The notes below the pieces were generated by a model, which saw only the letters and a program-made list of their open reading frames with translations, had not been told where the DNA came from and made no database searches. The translations under genes and the position numbers were made by a program. Positions 23,742 to 30,842 of a DNA stretch of 33,686 bases are shown here, in pieces (position 1 is the first letter of the stretch; each line of letters opens with the position of its first letter). The stretch is from an uncultured Eubacteriales bacterium (GTDB lineage: Bacteria; Bacillota; Clostridia; Oscillospirales; UBA644): assembly GCA_959604355.1 (NCBI GenBank), contig CAUHAO010000020.1:1-33686 (forward strand). The letters run 5' to 3'.

Positions 23742-24122
23742 GTGTTCTTCTTGCAGCTTCCGGCGGAGTATGTTAAATACGAATGCGAGCAGACGGTGTG
23801 GAGCGTAAATATTCGCACTGTGACTGCGAGTCGATACGTCACGGAAAACGGCATTACCGGTTCGCCAACGACGATTCTGAGGTCGAACGAAGAGGATGTG
23901 ACGTTGTTCCGTTTTGTCTGCCTCGCCGCTGAAGGTTCTGAAAACATGCTTAAATTCTGCGAAATGGCGAATAAACACAGCAATACGGACGTCTCCGAAC
24001 GCAGACTCGAGCGTATCAAAGCACCGGGCAGGATGTTGGACGCGGTGCTTTATCCGTACGGCCGCATGAAATTGCGGATGACTGAGAGGCCACCCGTTCC
24101 GCATGGGCGGAAGAAAAAATAA
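23742..24122 (+). CDS. Unrecognised protein without a conventional start, possibly 5'-truncated
   Basis: The stretch ending at the TAA at 24122 has codon use like its neighbours and reads as a protein (TVWSVNIRTVTASRYVTENG, TTILRSNEEDVTLFRFVCLA, SENMLKFCEMANKHSN), with a basic end HGRKKK. The first start-type codon is GTG at 23742, without a convincing ribosome site. The same frame stays open and protein-like back to 23616 (VSRLLGLKSAEYGLLVFFLQLPAEYV), yet holds no ATG, GTG or TTG there. Either the 5' end has been lost, initiation is unusual, or there is an upstream sequence error. I do not recognise the family. A terminator follows 20 bases after the stop, which supports a real transcript. 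Confidence 0.5.
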   Translation: MFFLQLPAEYVKYECEQTVWSVNIRTVTASRYVTENGITGSPTTILRSNEEDVTLFRFVCLAAEGSENMLKFCEMANKHSNTDVSERRLERIKAPGRMLDAVLYPYGRMKLRMTERPPVPHGRKKK

Positions 24123-24141
24123 TACATATCACAAGAATAAG

Positions 24142-24178
24142 CGCTGTCGGCGAAATGTCGTCGGCGTTTTTGTTTTTT
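24142..24178 (+). terminator. Probable terminator after the unrecognised ORF
   Basis: GCTGTCGGCG-AAA-TGTCGTCGGC folds with several G-U pairs and one T/T mismatch, and is followed by TTTTTGTTTTTT. The stem is weak but the T-run is long. Confidence 0.6.
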
Positions 24179-24304
24179 ACAACGGCGCTGTGCGGCTGTA
24201 CTTTGCGGCGTCGTTCGGCATACAATATAATTGAACGGAATCGCATACGCGGAGACGTTCACAAAAAAAATTGACCGAATACCCCGGAAAGGAGACCTTC
24301 ATAT

Positions 24305-24553
24305 ATGGCTCAGTTTACAGATCATGCGTCGTCGTACCGGGGCAGAGTCGTTTCGTCAAACGCCGCCATCGGTGAAGTCGACAAAACACGGCCGTGACCG
24401 TGCCGTCGGGTTGCAAAATTATTATTGCTTACGATGCAACGGTCAATGGTTTGCGCCGCGTTTTGCGGGAAGCACAATCAACAATACCGTCACCGTTACA
24501 GACGAACGGACCGTCCACCCGGCACAGGCAGTCTTGTCATTTCGGGGACGATA
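24305..24553 (+). pseudogene. Short ORF and apparent frame-broken remnant, unrecognised
   Basis: AAAGGAG at about 24289-24295 precedes an ATG at 24305, a good initiation site. The frame runs for 30 residues (MAQFTDHASSYRGRVVSSNA...) to a TGA at 24395. Protein-like sequence then continues in other frames: TAVTVPSGCKIIIAYDATVNG from about 24388, then WFAPRFAGSTINNTVTVTDE, then PPGTGSLVISGTI ending at a TGA at 24551-24553. A single gene of roughly 80 residues broken by several small indels would explain this; a genuine 30-residue peptide is the alternative. A weak TATAAT lies at 24226-24231. The stretch 24122-24304 otherwise holds only the preceding terminator. Confidence 0.35.
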
Positions 24554-24568
24554 TGATTTGTTTCAGCA

Positions 24569-24604
24569 AAAAAATACGGGACGTAAAAGCGTCCCGTATT
24601 TTTT
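24569..24604. terminator. Strong bidirectional terminator
   Basis: A perfect 15-bp stem, AAAAAATACGGGACG / CGTCCCGTATTTTTT, with a six-base loop. The A-rich and T-rich ends make it work in both directions. It lies between the plus-strand remnant and the end of the minus-strand esterase gene. Confidence 0.93.
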
Positions 24605-24609
24605 GCCTA

Positions 24610-25410
24610 TCAGAATATTTTTCCGAGCCATTTGAGGAACAAGTCCGCCCATTCGGCGACGTCTTCCGGCTCGCCGTCATCGTTGGAAAGACCGAGGCCG
24701 TGTCTGCCGTAGGGAAAGATGTGCATTTCGGCGCTGCGGCCTTTTTCGCTAAGGGCTTTGGCGTATTCCAGAGAATTACGCACGGGCACGCAGTCATCAT
24801 TGAACGTGTGCCAGATGAACGTCGGCGCAGCGTCGGGGCGTACCTGTTTTTGCAGTGAGTACATATTTGCTTTTTCGGGCGTCGGATTCTTACCGAGCAG
24901 ATATTCTGTTGACCGGTCGTGACCGAATCCTTCGGACATATCGATCACGGGGTAGCACAGGCATGAGAAATCGGGCTTGCAGCTTTCGCGGTCAATGTCG
25001 TCATCCTTTGCTTCATCGGGCGTGTCGTAAAGGCAGCTTGCGCTTGCGGCGAGATGTCCTCCTGCGGAGAATCCCATAACCCCTATTTTATGCGGATCAA
25101 TGCCGTATTCCGCAGCGTGGCAGCGTACATATTTTATTGCGCGTTTAACGTCGAGCAGCTGACACGGCTCCTGATACGGGAGTACTCTGTATTGCAGAGT
25201 GAACGCGGCGATGCCCTTTGTACAGAGCCACTCGGAGATCGTGCCGCCCTCGTGGTCCGCAAGCTTGGCATACGCGCCGCCGGGGCACACCACTACCGCG
25301 ATGAGGGGCTTTTCGGCATTTTCGGGAATGTACGGTGTAATGTTAGGCTCTGTTTGTCCGTATTCGGGAACAAAGAGGGGAGTTTTATCCCATAGTTTTA
25401 TGCTTTTCAT
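24610..25410 (-). CDS. Alpha/beta hydrolase, acetyl-esterase-like
   Basis: A 266-residue hydrolase of the Aes/xylan-esterase-like group (COG0657 type). Oxyanion segment VVCPGGAYAKLADHEGG is near residue 40, the nucleophile is Ser115 in GFSAGGHLAAS, the acid is in the WHTFNDDCVPVRNS region, and the His in YGRHGLGLS. No signal peptide, so it is cytoplasmic. Such enzymes remove acetyl or other acyl groups from sugars or xylo-oligosaccharides; the substrate here is unknown. Its ATG overlaps the stop of the gene upstream on the minus strand (ATGA), placing it last in the operon fhs - repeat protein - esterase. Confidence 0.88.
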   Translation of the reverse strand: MKSIKLWDKTPLFVPEYGQTEPNITPYIPENAEKPLIAVVVCPGGAYAKLADHEGGTISEWLCTKGIAAFTLQYRVLPYQEPCQLLDVKRAIKYVRCHAAEYGIDPHKIGVMGFSAGGHLAASASCLYDTPDEAKDDDIDRESCKPDFSCLCYPVIDMSEGFGHDRSTEYLLGKNPTPEKANMYSLQKQVRPDAAPTFIWHTFNDDCVPVRNSLEYAKALSEKGRSAEMHIFPYGRHGLGLSNDDGEPEDVAEWADLFLKWLGKIF

Positions 25411-26420
25411 GCAGATTTTTCTTCCTTTTTGGGACGTTTTACGAGTATGATGACCCAGAATATGACGGAGGCACCTCCGATTATCGCGTATGTTATAATG
25501 AGGCTTCTGATATCCTCCGGGTGGACTTTTGTAAGGCTGCCGTCGTTCATCAGGCGCAGGTAGACAGAGCCGCTTCCACGTTCCGCCGCGTCGAGCGCCA
25601 TATACGCGATGAGAGTTGCCCCGTTATCTGGCTCGAGATCTTCGGGTTTGATGTTTTCCGCGTCATATTTGAGCACGAAAGCATAATCCTTGCGTTCAAA
25701 TTCGAGGAATTTTGTCAGCAGGTTTGCAAAGTCGCCTTTTGACGCGCTCAATCCGATATCCGACACCGCTGTGAGCACATACGCCATTTCGACCGACGAG
25801 CCGCCGCCGTATGTGTCGTTTTCGTTTTTCTGCGTCAGGAGCCATTTCGCCGCCGAATCAAGCGCGTTGGCGACGTTGATGTCCGCTTTGAAATAGGCGA
25901 GCACCGTCATCACGCGGCATGTTTCCTCGAGGGGGGATATCGACGAATCCGCAGGGTTCGAGTTGAAATTTCCGTCGGGCGTCTGGCACGAAAGCAGGTA
26001 TTTGACCGCTTTTTCACTGCTGAAAGTCGTACCTGTCGCCGTGAGTGCGATGACGGATGCGAGCGTTGCGCGGATATGTCCGAAAGAGCCGTCGCCGAGT
26101 TGTTTGGAGGCGAGGATTGAGAGCGCGTTTTTATTAATGTCCGCATTCGTTGTGAGCGCGGTTATTATTTTCTGAGCGATTTCGAGCGTATCGTCGTCTT
26201 CGGTCACAGAGGAGAGATCGACTGTCATCGACTCAGTGCGCACGCCGACGGCGGCGAGCAGAACACGCTGTTCCCACGTTTCGCCGTCCGCGATATTTGA
26301 TAAAATGTATGAGCGCACCGCGCTTGACGCTTTCGACGCGACAGACGTTGCCGCCGTGGGAATCGCAGATGAGGTGCATATTATTACGGCGAGGATGACC
26401 GCCGTGAGTTTCTTGAACAT
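25407..26420 (-). CDS. Secreted, membrane-anchored prenyltransferase/squalene-cyclase-repeat protein
   Basis: The start is placed at 26420 (337 residues), where AAAGGAA gives a ribosome site; the longer open frame runs into fhs. A signal peptide (about residues 1-27, ending near AATSVASK) is followed by an alpha-helical repeat region with three QW-like turns: SKQLGDGSFG, SCQTPDGNFN and LTQKNENDTYGGG. These resemble the alpha/alpha toroid of prenyltransferases, terpene cyclases and cobalamin-binding proteins. No DXDD cyclase motif is apparent. A C-terminal helix (about 307-327) and the tail KRPKKEEKSA anchor it in the membrane with the toroid outside. Function unknown. It lies 17 bases after fhs and overlaps the esterase start. 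Confidence 0.78.
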   Translation of the reverse strand: MFKKLTAVILAVIICTSSAIPTAATSVASKASSAVRSYILSNIADGETWEQRVLLAAVGVRTESMTVDLSSVTEDDDTLEIAQKIITALTTNADINKNALSILASKQLGDGSFGHIRATLASVIALTATGTTFSSEKAVKYLLSCQTPDGNFNSNPADSSISPLEETCRVMTVLAYFKADINVANALDSAAKWLLTQKNENDTYGGGSSVEMAYVLTAVSDIGLSASKGDFANLLTKFLEFERKDYAFVLKYDAENIKPEDLEPDNGATLIAYMALDAAERGSGSVYLRLMNDGSLTKVHPEDIRSLIITYAIIGGASVIFWVIILVKRPKKEEKSA

Positions 26421-26437
26421 CTTTATTCCTTTCGGTA

Positions 26438-28114
26438 TCAGAAAAGTCCGACAACTTCGCCGTTTTCGTTGATATCGATGTTTTCGGCCGCCGGGACTTT
26501 CGGCAGTCCGGGCATCGTGAGAATATCGCCGAGGTAGCCGACGATGAAGCCCGCTCCGGCGCACAGTCGCAAGTCTTTGACGGTTACCTTGAAGCCTGTG
26601 GGTCTGCCTAAGAGCGTCGGGTTGTCGGAGAGGGAGTACTGCGTTTTTGCAAGACATATGGGGAGATTTGCCATGCCCATTTTTTCGATCGCTTCCATGG
26701 ACTTTTTCGCCGCGGGCATGTAGACTGCGCCGTCTGCGCCGTAGATTTTGGTCGCGATTGCATTTATTTTGTTTTCGATAGTGTCGTTTTCATCGTATGT
26801 GAATCTGAAGTTCGCGGGTTGTTCGCACGCTTCGATGACTTTCTGAGCCAGCGCGACGGTGCCTTTGCCGCCTTCGGCGTGAGCGTAGGAGTACTCCATT
26901 TCAACACCGAGATCGGTACATGCGCGGCGTACGGCGTCCTTTTCCGCTTCCGTATCGGTGGCAAAGACGTTGAGCGCGACGACGACGGGAACACCGAAGC
27001 CCTTCATGTTCTCTATATGTTTGCGCAGGTTGCACATGCCTTTTTCGAGCGCGTCAAGGTTTTCGACAGCGCCGTCCTTGACGTTTGCGCCGCCGTTGTA
27101 TTTGAGTGCGCGGATAGTTGCGACGAGTACGATACAGGACGGAGCGACGCCCATTTTGCGGCATTTGATGTCGAGGAATTTTTCAGCGCCGAGGTCCGAG
27201 CCGAAGCCCGCTTCCGTTACGCAATAGTCGAACTTATCCATTGCAAGCGCCGTTGCTCGCACGGAGTTGCAGCCGTGAGCAATGTTCGCGAACGGACCGC
27301 CGTGGATGAACGCGGGTGAGTTTTCGAGCGTTTGCACGAGGTTGGGTTGGATCGCGTCCTTGAGAAGGACGGTCATTGCTCCGTTTGCTTTGATGTCACG
27401 CGCGAAGACGGGTGAGCCGTCGTATCTGTATGCGATAAGGATATTGCCAAGACGTTCGCGCAGGTCGAAGAGATCTTTTGCAAGGCAGAATATAGCCATG
27501 ACCTCGCTTGCAACTGTTATCTGAAATGAGTCGGGACGTGTCACGCCGTCTGTGGGGTTGCCGAGGCCTACGACGATGTTGCGCAGAGCGCGGTCGTTCA
27601 TATCCATGGCGCGTTTGAATACCACTTTTTTGGGGTCGATGTTCTGAACATTGCCCTGCTGCAGGTGATTGTCTATCATTGCGCAGAGGAGATTGTTTGC
27701 CGCAGTTATCGCGTGCAGGTCGCCGGTGAAATGCAGGTTTATGTCTTCCATGGGAACGACTTGCGAGTATCCGCCGCCCGCCGCGCCGCCTTTGACTCCG
27801 AAAACCGGGCCGAGGGAGGGTTCACGCAGAGCTATCGCGGAATTTTTGCCCATCAGGTGAAGTGCCTGACCGATACCGATGGTTGTGGTCGTTTTGCCTT
27901 CTCCCGCAGGAGTCGGGTTTATAGCCGTGACAAGGATAAGCTTGCCGTTTTTACCTGTTTTGCGTGCCATTGCGGCTTCGGAAATCTTTGCCTTATATTT
28001 GCCGTAGAAAATGAGGTCGTCGGCGTCGAAGCCTGCGTTTTTGGCAACTTCTTCGACGGGGATCATTTTCGCTTCGCGCGCGATGTCAATGTCGGACGGG
28101 ATTTTATTTGACAT
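26438..28114 (-). CDS. fhs: Formate-tetrahydrofolate ligase
   Basis: A 558-residue enzyme that makes 10-formyl-tetrahydrofolate from formate, ATP and THF, entering one-carbon and purine metabolism or the Wood-Ljungdahl methyl branch. Seen: the P-loop segment INPTPAGEGKTTTTIGIGQ near residue 70, REPSLGPVFGVKGGAAGGGYSQV, MEDINLHFTGDLHAITAANNLL, AFIHGGPFANIAHGCNS, TEAGFGSDLGAEKFLDIK and DILTMPGLPKVPAAENIDI. Full length. GGAGG (28123-28127) precedes the ATG, with a promoter further upstream. It heads a three-gene minus-strand unit whose other members have no evident metabolic link. No other one-carbon genes are nearby, so acetogenesis cannot be claimed. Confidence 0.97.
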   Translation of the reverse strand: MSNKIPSDIDIAREAKMIPVEEVAKNAGFDADDLIFYGKYKAKISEAAMARKTGKNGKLILVTAINPTPAGEGKTTTTIGIGQALHLMGKNSAIALREPSLGPVFGVKGGAAGGGYSQVVPMEDINLHFTGDLHAITAANNLLCAMIDNHLQQGNVQNIDPKKVVFKRAMDMNDRALRNIVVGLGNPTDGVTRPDSFQITVASEVMAIFCLAKDLFDLRERLGNILIAYRYDGSPVFARDIKANGAMTVLLKDAIQPNLVQTLENSPAFIHGGPFANIAHGCNSVRATALAMDKFDYCVTEAGFGSDLGAEKFLDIKCRKMGVAPSCIVLVATIRALKYNGGANVKDGAVENLDALEKGMCNLRKHIENMKGFGVPVVVALNVFATDTEAEKDAVRRACTDLGVEMEYSYAHAEGGKGTVALAQKVIEACEQPANFRFTYDENDTIENKINAIATKIYGADGAVYMPAAKKSMEAIEKMGMANLPICLAKTQYSLSDNPTLLGRPTGFKVTVKDLRLCAGAGFIVGYLGDILTMPGLPKVPAAENIDINENGEVVGLF

Positions 28115-28149
28115 TGTTTAAGCCTCCGTTTGATGTATTATTTCGATTA

Positions 28150-28178
28150 AGTATAACATACAAATTATAAAATTACAA
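28150..28178 (-). promoter_or_regulatory. Candidate sigma-A promoter of fhs
   Basis: On the minus strand, TTGTAA (28178-28173) and TATACT (28155-28150) are separated by 17 nt, about 35 bases before the fhs start. The region is A/T-rich, so the exact boxes could shift. Confidence 0.6.
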
Positions 28179-28211
28179 TAGCGGCGGAAGATTTTTCCGT
28201 TTTTTGTTATG

Positions 28212-28241
28212 AAAAATCCCGACGGGGCGAATCGTCGGGAT
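28212..28241 (-). terminator. Terminator of the beta-helix lipoprotein gene
   Basis: A 9-bp stem, ATCCCGACG / CGTCGGGAT, with an eight-base loop; on the minus strand it is followed by TTTTTC. It separates the lipoprotein gene from fhs. Confidence 0.85.
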
Positions 28242-28250
28242 GACAGAGCT

Positions 28251-29159
28251 TTATTTAAAGTAGATTTTCAGTCCGTTGACGGTTACGTCCGCGTCTGCGG
28301 TGCCCGTGACTGAGGGGGCGGTAAGGTCGTCGTCCGCGGTGGTGATATTCACTGTGCCTCCTGTGATGGAGATGAATCTGCCCGCTTTAATGCCGTTGTT
28401 TTCCGTGTCAACGGTGAGCGTGCCGCCGCTCATGGAGAAATATGTGAAAGCGGAAAGTGCTTCATCCGCGGCGATAATGTGAATGTCGCCGCCTTTTATC
28501 TCGATGAAGCCTTCGACGGGGTCTGTATCTTTCGTGGATTTAATGCCGTCATTTTCCGCGTCAACGTATACAGTACCGCCTTCGACGGTGACGCTGTCTT
28601 TGCCTTTCATGCCGTTGTTGACGGCGGATACGGTGATGACACCAGATTCGATTACGAGGTCGTCAGACGTGGCGATGCCGTTCTTGTGATGTGCGGTGAC
28701 GTCGAGAGAGCCGCTGCCGGAGATTGTGATGTCGCTCTTGGAGTATATTACCGCATCGTCGGCGCGCTCGCCGGTGAGAACGTCCGAAAGACTGTTTTCG
28801 GTGCCGTCTTTGAGTTCGATATAAAGACGTTTCGCGCTTACGACGTTTATGACGGACGATGAGGTGTTCGAGAGGTCAACGCCGCAGAGAATAAAGCGTA
28901 TCTTTGCCACATCGGGCGCGTTGACTGTAATCTTGCCTTCAGCGCACGTTCCGCTTATTTCGTATGTGCCCGCACGGGTGACGGTGACGGATGTGCCGTC
29001 GACAGTGATGCCCGCGTTCGCGGTAACGTCGACAGATGAGGGGGAGAATGTTATTTTGAAGTTATCTGTGGGGTCTGCCGTCACTTCACCGCAAGCTGCG
29101 AAGGTGAAGAGCGCCGCCGCGGCGAGCACGAGCGCCGTGAATATTTTTGTTTTTTTCAT
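28251..29159 (-). CDS. Cthe_2159-like carbohydrate-binding beta-helix lipoprotein
   Basis: A 302-residue protein with a lipoprotein signal (lipid-attached Cys23 in FTFAACGEV), so it is tethered outside the membrane. After a short domain, repeats of about 20-24 residues build a parallel beta-helix: ITISGSGSLDVTAHHKNGIA, LVIESGVITVSAVNNGMKG, VTVEGGTVYVDAENDGIKS, IEIKGGDIHIIAADEALSA, FSMSGGTLTVDTENNGIKA and ISITGGTVNITTADDDLTA. The family representative Cthe_2159 is reported to bind cellulose and polygalacturonate in a polysaccharide-lyase-like fold. It is divergent from uxaC, which suggests a role in capture or breakdown of uronic-acid polymers. GGAAAGGAACG provides the ribosome site. Confidence 0.85.
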   Translation of the reverse strand: MKKTKIFTALVLAAAALFTFAACGEVTADPTDNFKITFSPSSVDVTANAGITVDGTSVTVTRAGTYEISGTCAEGKITVNAPDVAKIRFILCGVDLSNTSSSVINVVSAKRLYIELKDGTENSLSDVLTGERADDAVIYSKSDITISGSGSLDVTAHHKNGIATSDDLVIESGVITVSAVNNGMKGKDSVTVEGGTVYVDAENDGIKSTKDTDPVEGFIEIKGGDIHIIAADEALSAFTYFSMSGGTLTVDTENNGIKAGRFISITGGTVNITTADDDLTAPSVTGTADADVTVNGLKIYFK

Positions 29160-29208
29160 AATACGTTCCTTTCCGGAAATGATGAGAGTTATTTCGGTTT
29201 ACATTTAT

Positions 29209-29237
29209 ATTTTACATCAAAGATACGGAAATTACAA
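29209..29237 (-). promoter_or_regulatory. Promoter of the beta-helix lipoprotein gene
   Basis: On the minus strand, TTGTAA (29237-29232) and TAAAAT (29214-29209) are 17 nt apart, about 50 bases before the start codon. Confidence 0.7.
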
Positions 29238-29262
29238 GTCATTTATGAAAATATTCCGTATC
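29222..29262. promoter_or_regulatory. Shared inverted repeat between divergent promoters
   Basis: GATACGGAA (29222-29230) and TTCCGTATC (29254-29262) are perfect inverted 9-mers, 23 bases apart. The left arm lies inside the lipoprotein promoter and the right arm just upstream of the uxaC -35. This is a plausible site for one regulator controlling both genes; no regulator gene lies beside it. Confidence 0.5.
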
Positions 29263-29284
29263 GCCGCAAAAGTTTCGTTTTTGC

Positions 29285-29313
29285 TTGACAATCGCGGAAA
29301 TTCATGGTATACT
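29285..29313 (+). promoter_or_regulatory. Sigma-A promoter of uxaC
   Basis: TTGACA (29285-29290) and TATACT (29308-29313) with a 17-nt spacer. Transcription would start near 29320, leaving a leader of about 35 bases. Confidence 0.88.
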
Positions 29314-29353
29314 TATACGAAATATCAAAGTAAACCGACGGAGGGAAAATTAT

Positions 29354-30730
29354 ATGTCCGTAAAAAATACAGTAACGAAAGATTTCATGCTGCATACGCC
29401 CGAGGCTCGCAGACTCTATCACGATTACGCGGAAATGCTCCCGATAATCGACTACCATTGCCACCTCAGCGCAGAGCTCATAGCCAAAGATCACACGTTC
29501 GCGGACGCGGCGGAGCTGTTTCTCGGCGGTGACCACTATAAATGGCGCGCGATGCGCTCTTTCGGCATAGAGGAGAAGTATATCACGGGTGACGCGAGCG
29601 GATACGAGAAGTTTATGAAGTTCGCTGAAATGATTCCGTACTGTATAGGCAATCCCCTTTACCATTGGACACATCTCGAGCTCAAACGCTATTTCGGCGT
29701 CGACGAGGCGCTTTGTCCCGAAACGGCGGATAAAATCTGGAACAAGTGCAACGAAATGCTCAAAAAGCCGGAATTCAGCGCGAAAAACCTGATAATCAAT
29801 TCCAAAGTCGAGGCTCTCTGCACTACCGACGATCCCGCCGACACGCTCGAATGGCATAAACAGATACGCGAAAGCGGTTTCTCGGTAAAAGTGCTGCCGA
29901 CGTTCCGCCCTGACAAGGCTATGAACATTACAGCCCCCACCTTCAGGGCGTATATCGACGCTCTCGGCGTAAAGACGTATGACGAGCTGCTTGCGAAGCT
30001 TTCGGAGCGCATAGATTTCTTTGCGCAGAACGGCTGCAAGCTTTCCGACCACTCTCTTGAACGTGTCGCATTCGGCACGGGTGACGCCGGCAAGGTTTTT
30101 GACAAAGTTCTCGCGGGCGAAGAGGTAACGGCGCAGGAGGAGGCGGATTACCGCACGGGCGTGCTGCTGCATTGCGCACGCGAATACGCTCGCCGCGGCT
30201 GGACGATGCAGCTGCATATCGGCGCGATGAGAAACAATAACTCCAGAATGTTCGCGCGTCTCGGCGCGGACGCGGGCTTCGATTCGATAAACGACCTTTG
30301 CATTGCGGAAAGTCTTTCGAGACTGCTTGACGCACTCGACAAAGACGACCTTCTGCCGAAAACAATACTTTACACTCTTAATCCCAAAGACAATTACGTT
30401 CTCGGCACGATGCTCGGAAATTTCCAGCAGGGACCGCAGAGAGGCAAGATACAGTTCGGTTCGGGCTGGTGGTTCAACGACCAGCGCGACGGAATGGAGA
30501 ATCAGATGAGGACTCTTGCCAATCTCGGACTTCTGAGCGCGTTCGTGGGCATGCTTACGGACTCTCGCAGCTTCGTTTCATATCCGCGTCACGAGTATTT
30601 CCGCCGCATATTCTGTAACGTCATCGGTCAATGGGTTCATGACGGCGAATATCCCGAGGATTGGGAAACGCTCGGCAGGATAGTGCGCGGTGTATGCCAC
30701 GACAATGCCGCGGAATATTTCGGTTTCTGA
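29354..30730 (+). CDS. uxaC: Uronate isomerase (glucuronate/galacturonate isomerase)
   Basis: A 458-residue member of the amidohydrolase superfamily that converts D-glucuronate to D-fructuronate or D-galacturonate to D-tagaturonate, the first cytoplasmic step of uronate catabolism. I start at the ATG after GGAGGG because the longer frame begins inside the promoter. Seen: LPIIDYHCHLSAELIAKD with the metal-binding HxH, LELKRYFGVDEALCPETADKIW, TTDDPADTLEWHK, LHIGAMRNNNSRMF, and GMLTDSRSFVSYPRHEYFRRI. Length is normal. No uxaB, uxaA or kdg genes are adjacent. The divergent uronan-binding-type lipoprotein strengthens a role in pectin or glucuronate use. Confidence 0.95.
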   Translation: MSVKNTVTKDFMLHTPEARRLYHDYAEMLPIIDYHCHLSAELIAKDHTFADAAELFLGGDHYKWRAMRSFGIEEKYITGDASGYEKFMKFAEMIPYCIGNPLYHWTHLELKRYFGVDEALCPETADKIWNKCNEMLKKPEFSAKNLIINSKVEALCTTDDPADTLEWHKQIRESGFSVKVLPTFRPDKAMNITAPTFRAYIDALGVKTYDELLAKLSERIDFFAQNGCKLSDHSLERVAFGTGDAGKVFDKVLAGEEVTAQEEADYRTGVLLHCAREYARRGWTMQLHIGAMRNNNSRMFARLGADAGFDSINDLCIAESLSRLLDALDKDDLLPKTILYTLNPKDNYVLGTMLGNFQQGPQRGKIQFGSGWWFNDQRDGMENQMRTLANLGLLSAFVGMLTDSRSFVSYPRHEYFRRIFCNVIGQWVHDGEYPEDWETLGRIVRGVCHDNAAEYFGF

Positions 30731-30793
30731 GAATAATGCTGAATATTCAAATAGATTTAATAATGATCCGTATTGAGGAAACGAATAATTAAC

Positions 30794-30832
30794 AAAAAGT
30801 ATTCATATGAGATTTCATATGAATACTTTTTT
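30794..30832. terminator. Bidirectional terminator between uxaC and the M32 peptidase gene
   Basis: A perfect 17-bp stem, AAAAAGTATTCATATGA / TCATATGAATACTTTTT, around a GATT loop, with T-runs in both directions. It serves both convergent genes. Confidence 0.93.
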
Positions 30833-30842
30833 GTTGTTATAT

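Noticed and set aside
22874..24019. 381-codon minus-strand open frame across the second mgsA
   Set aside because: It crosses a strong promoter, the branched palindrome and a real plus-strand gene; the sequence has no family signature.
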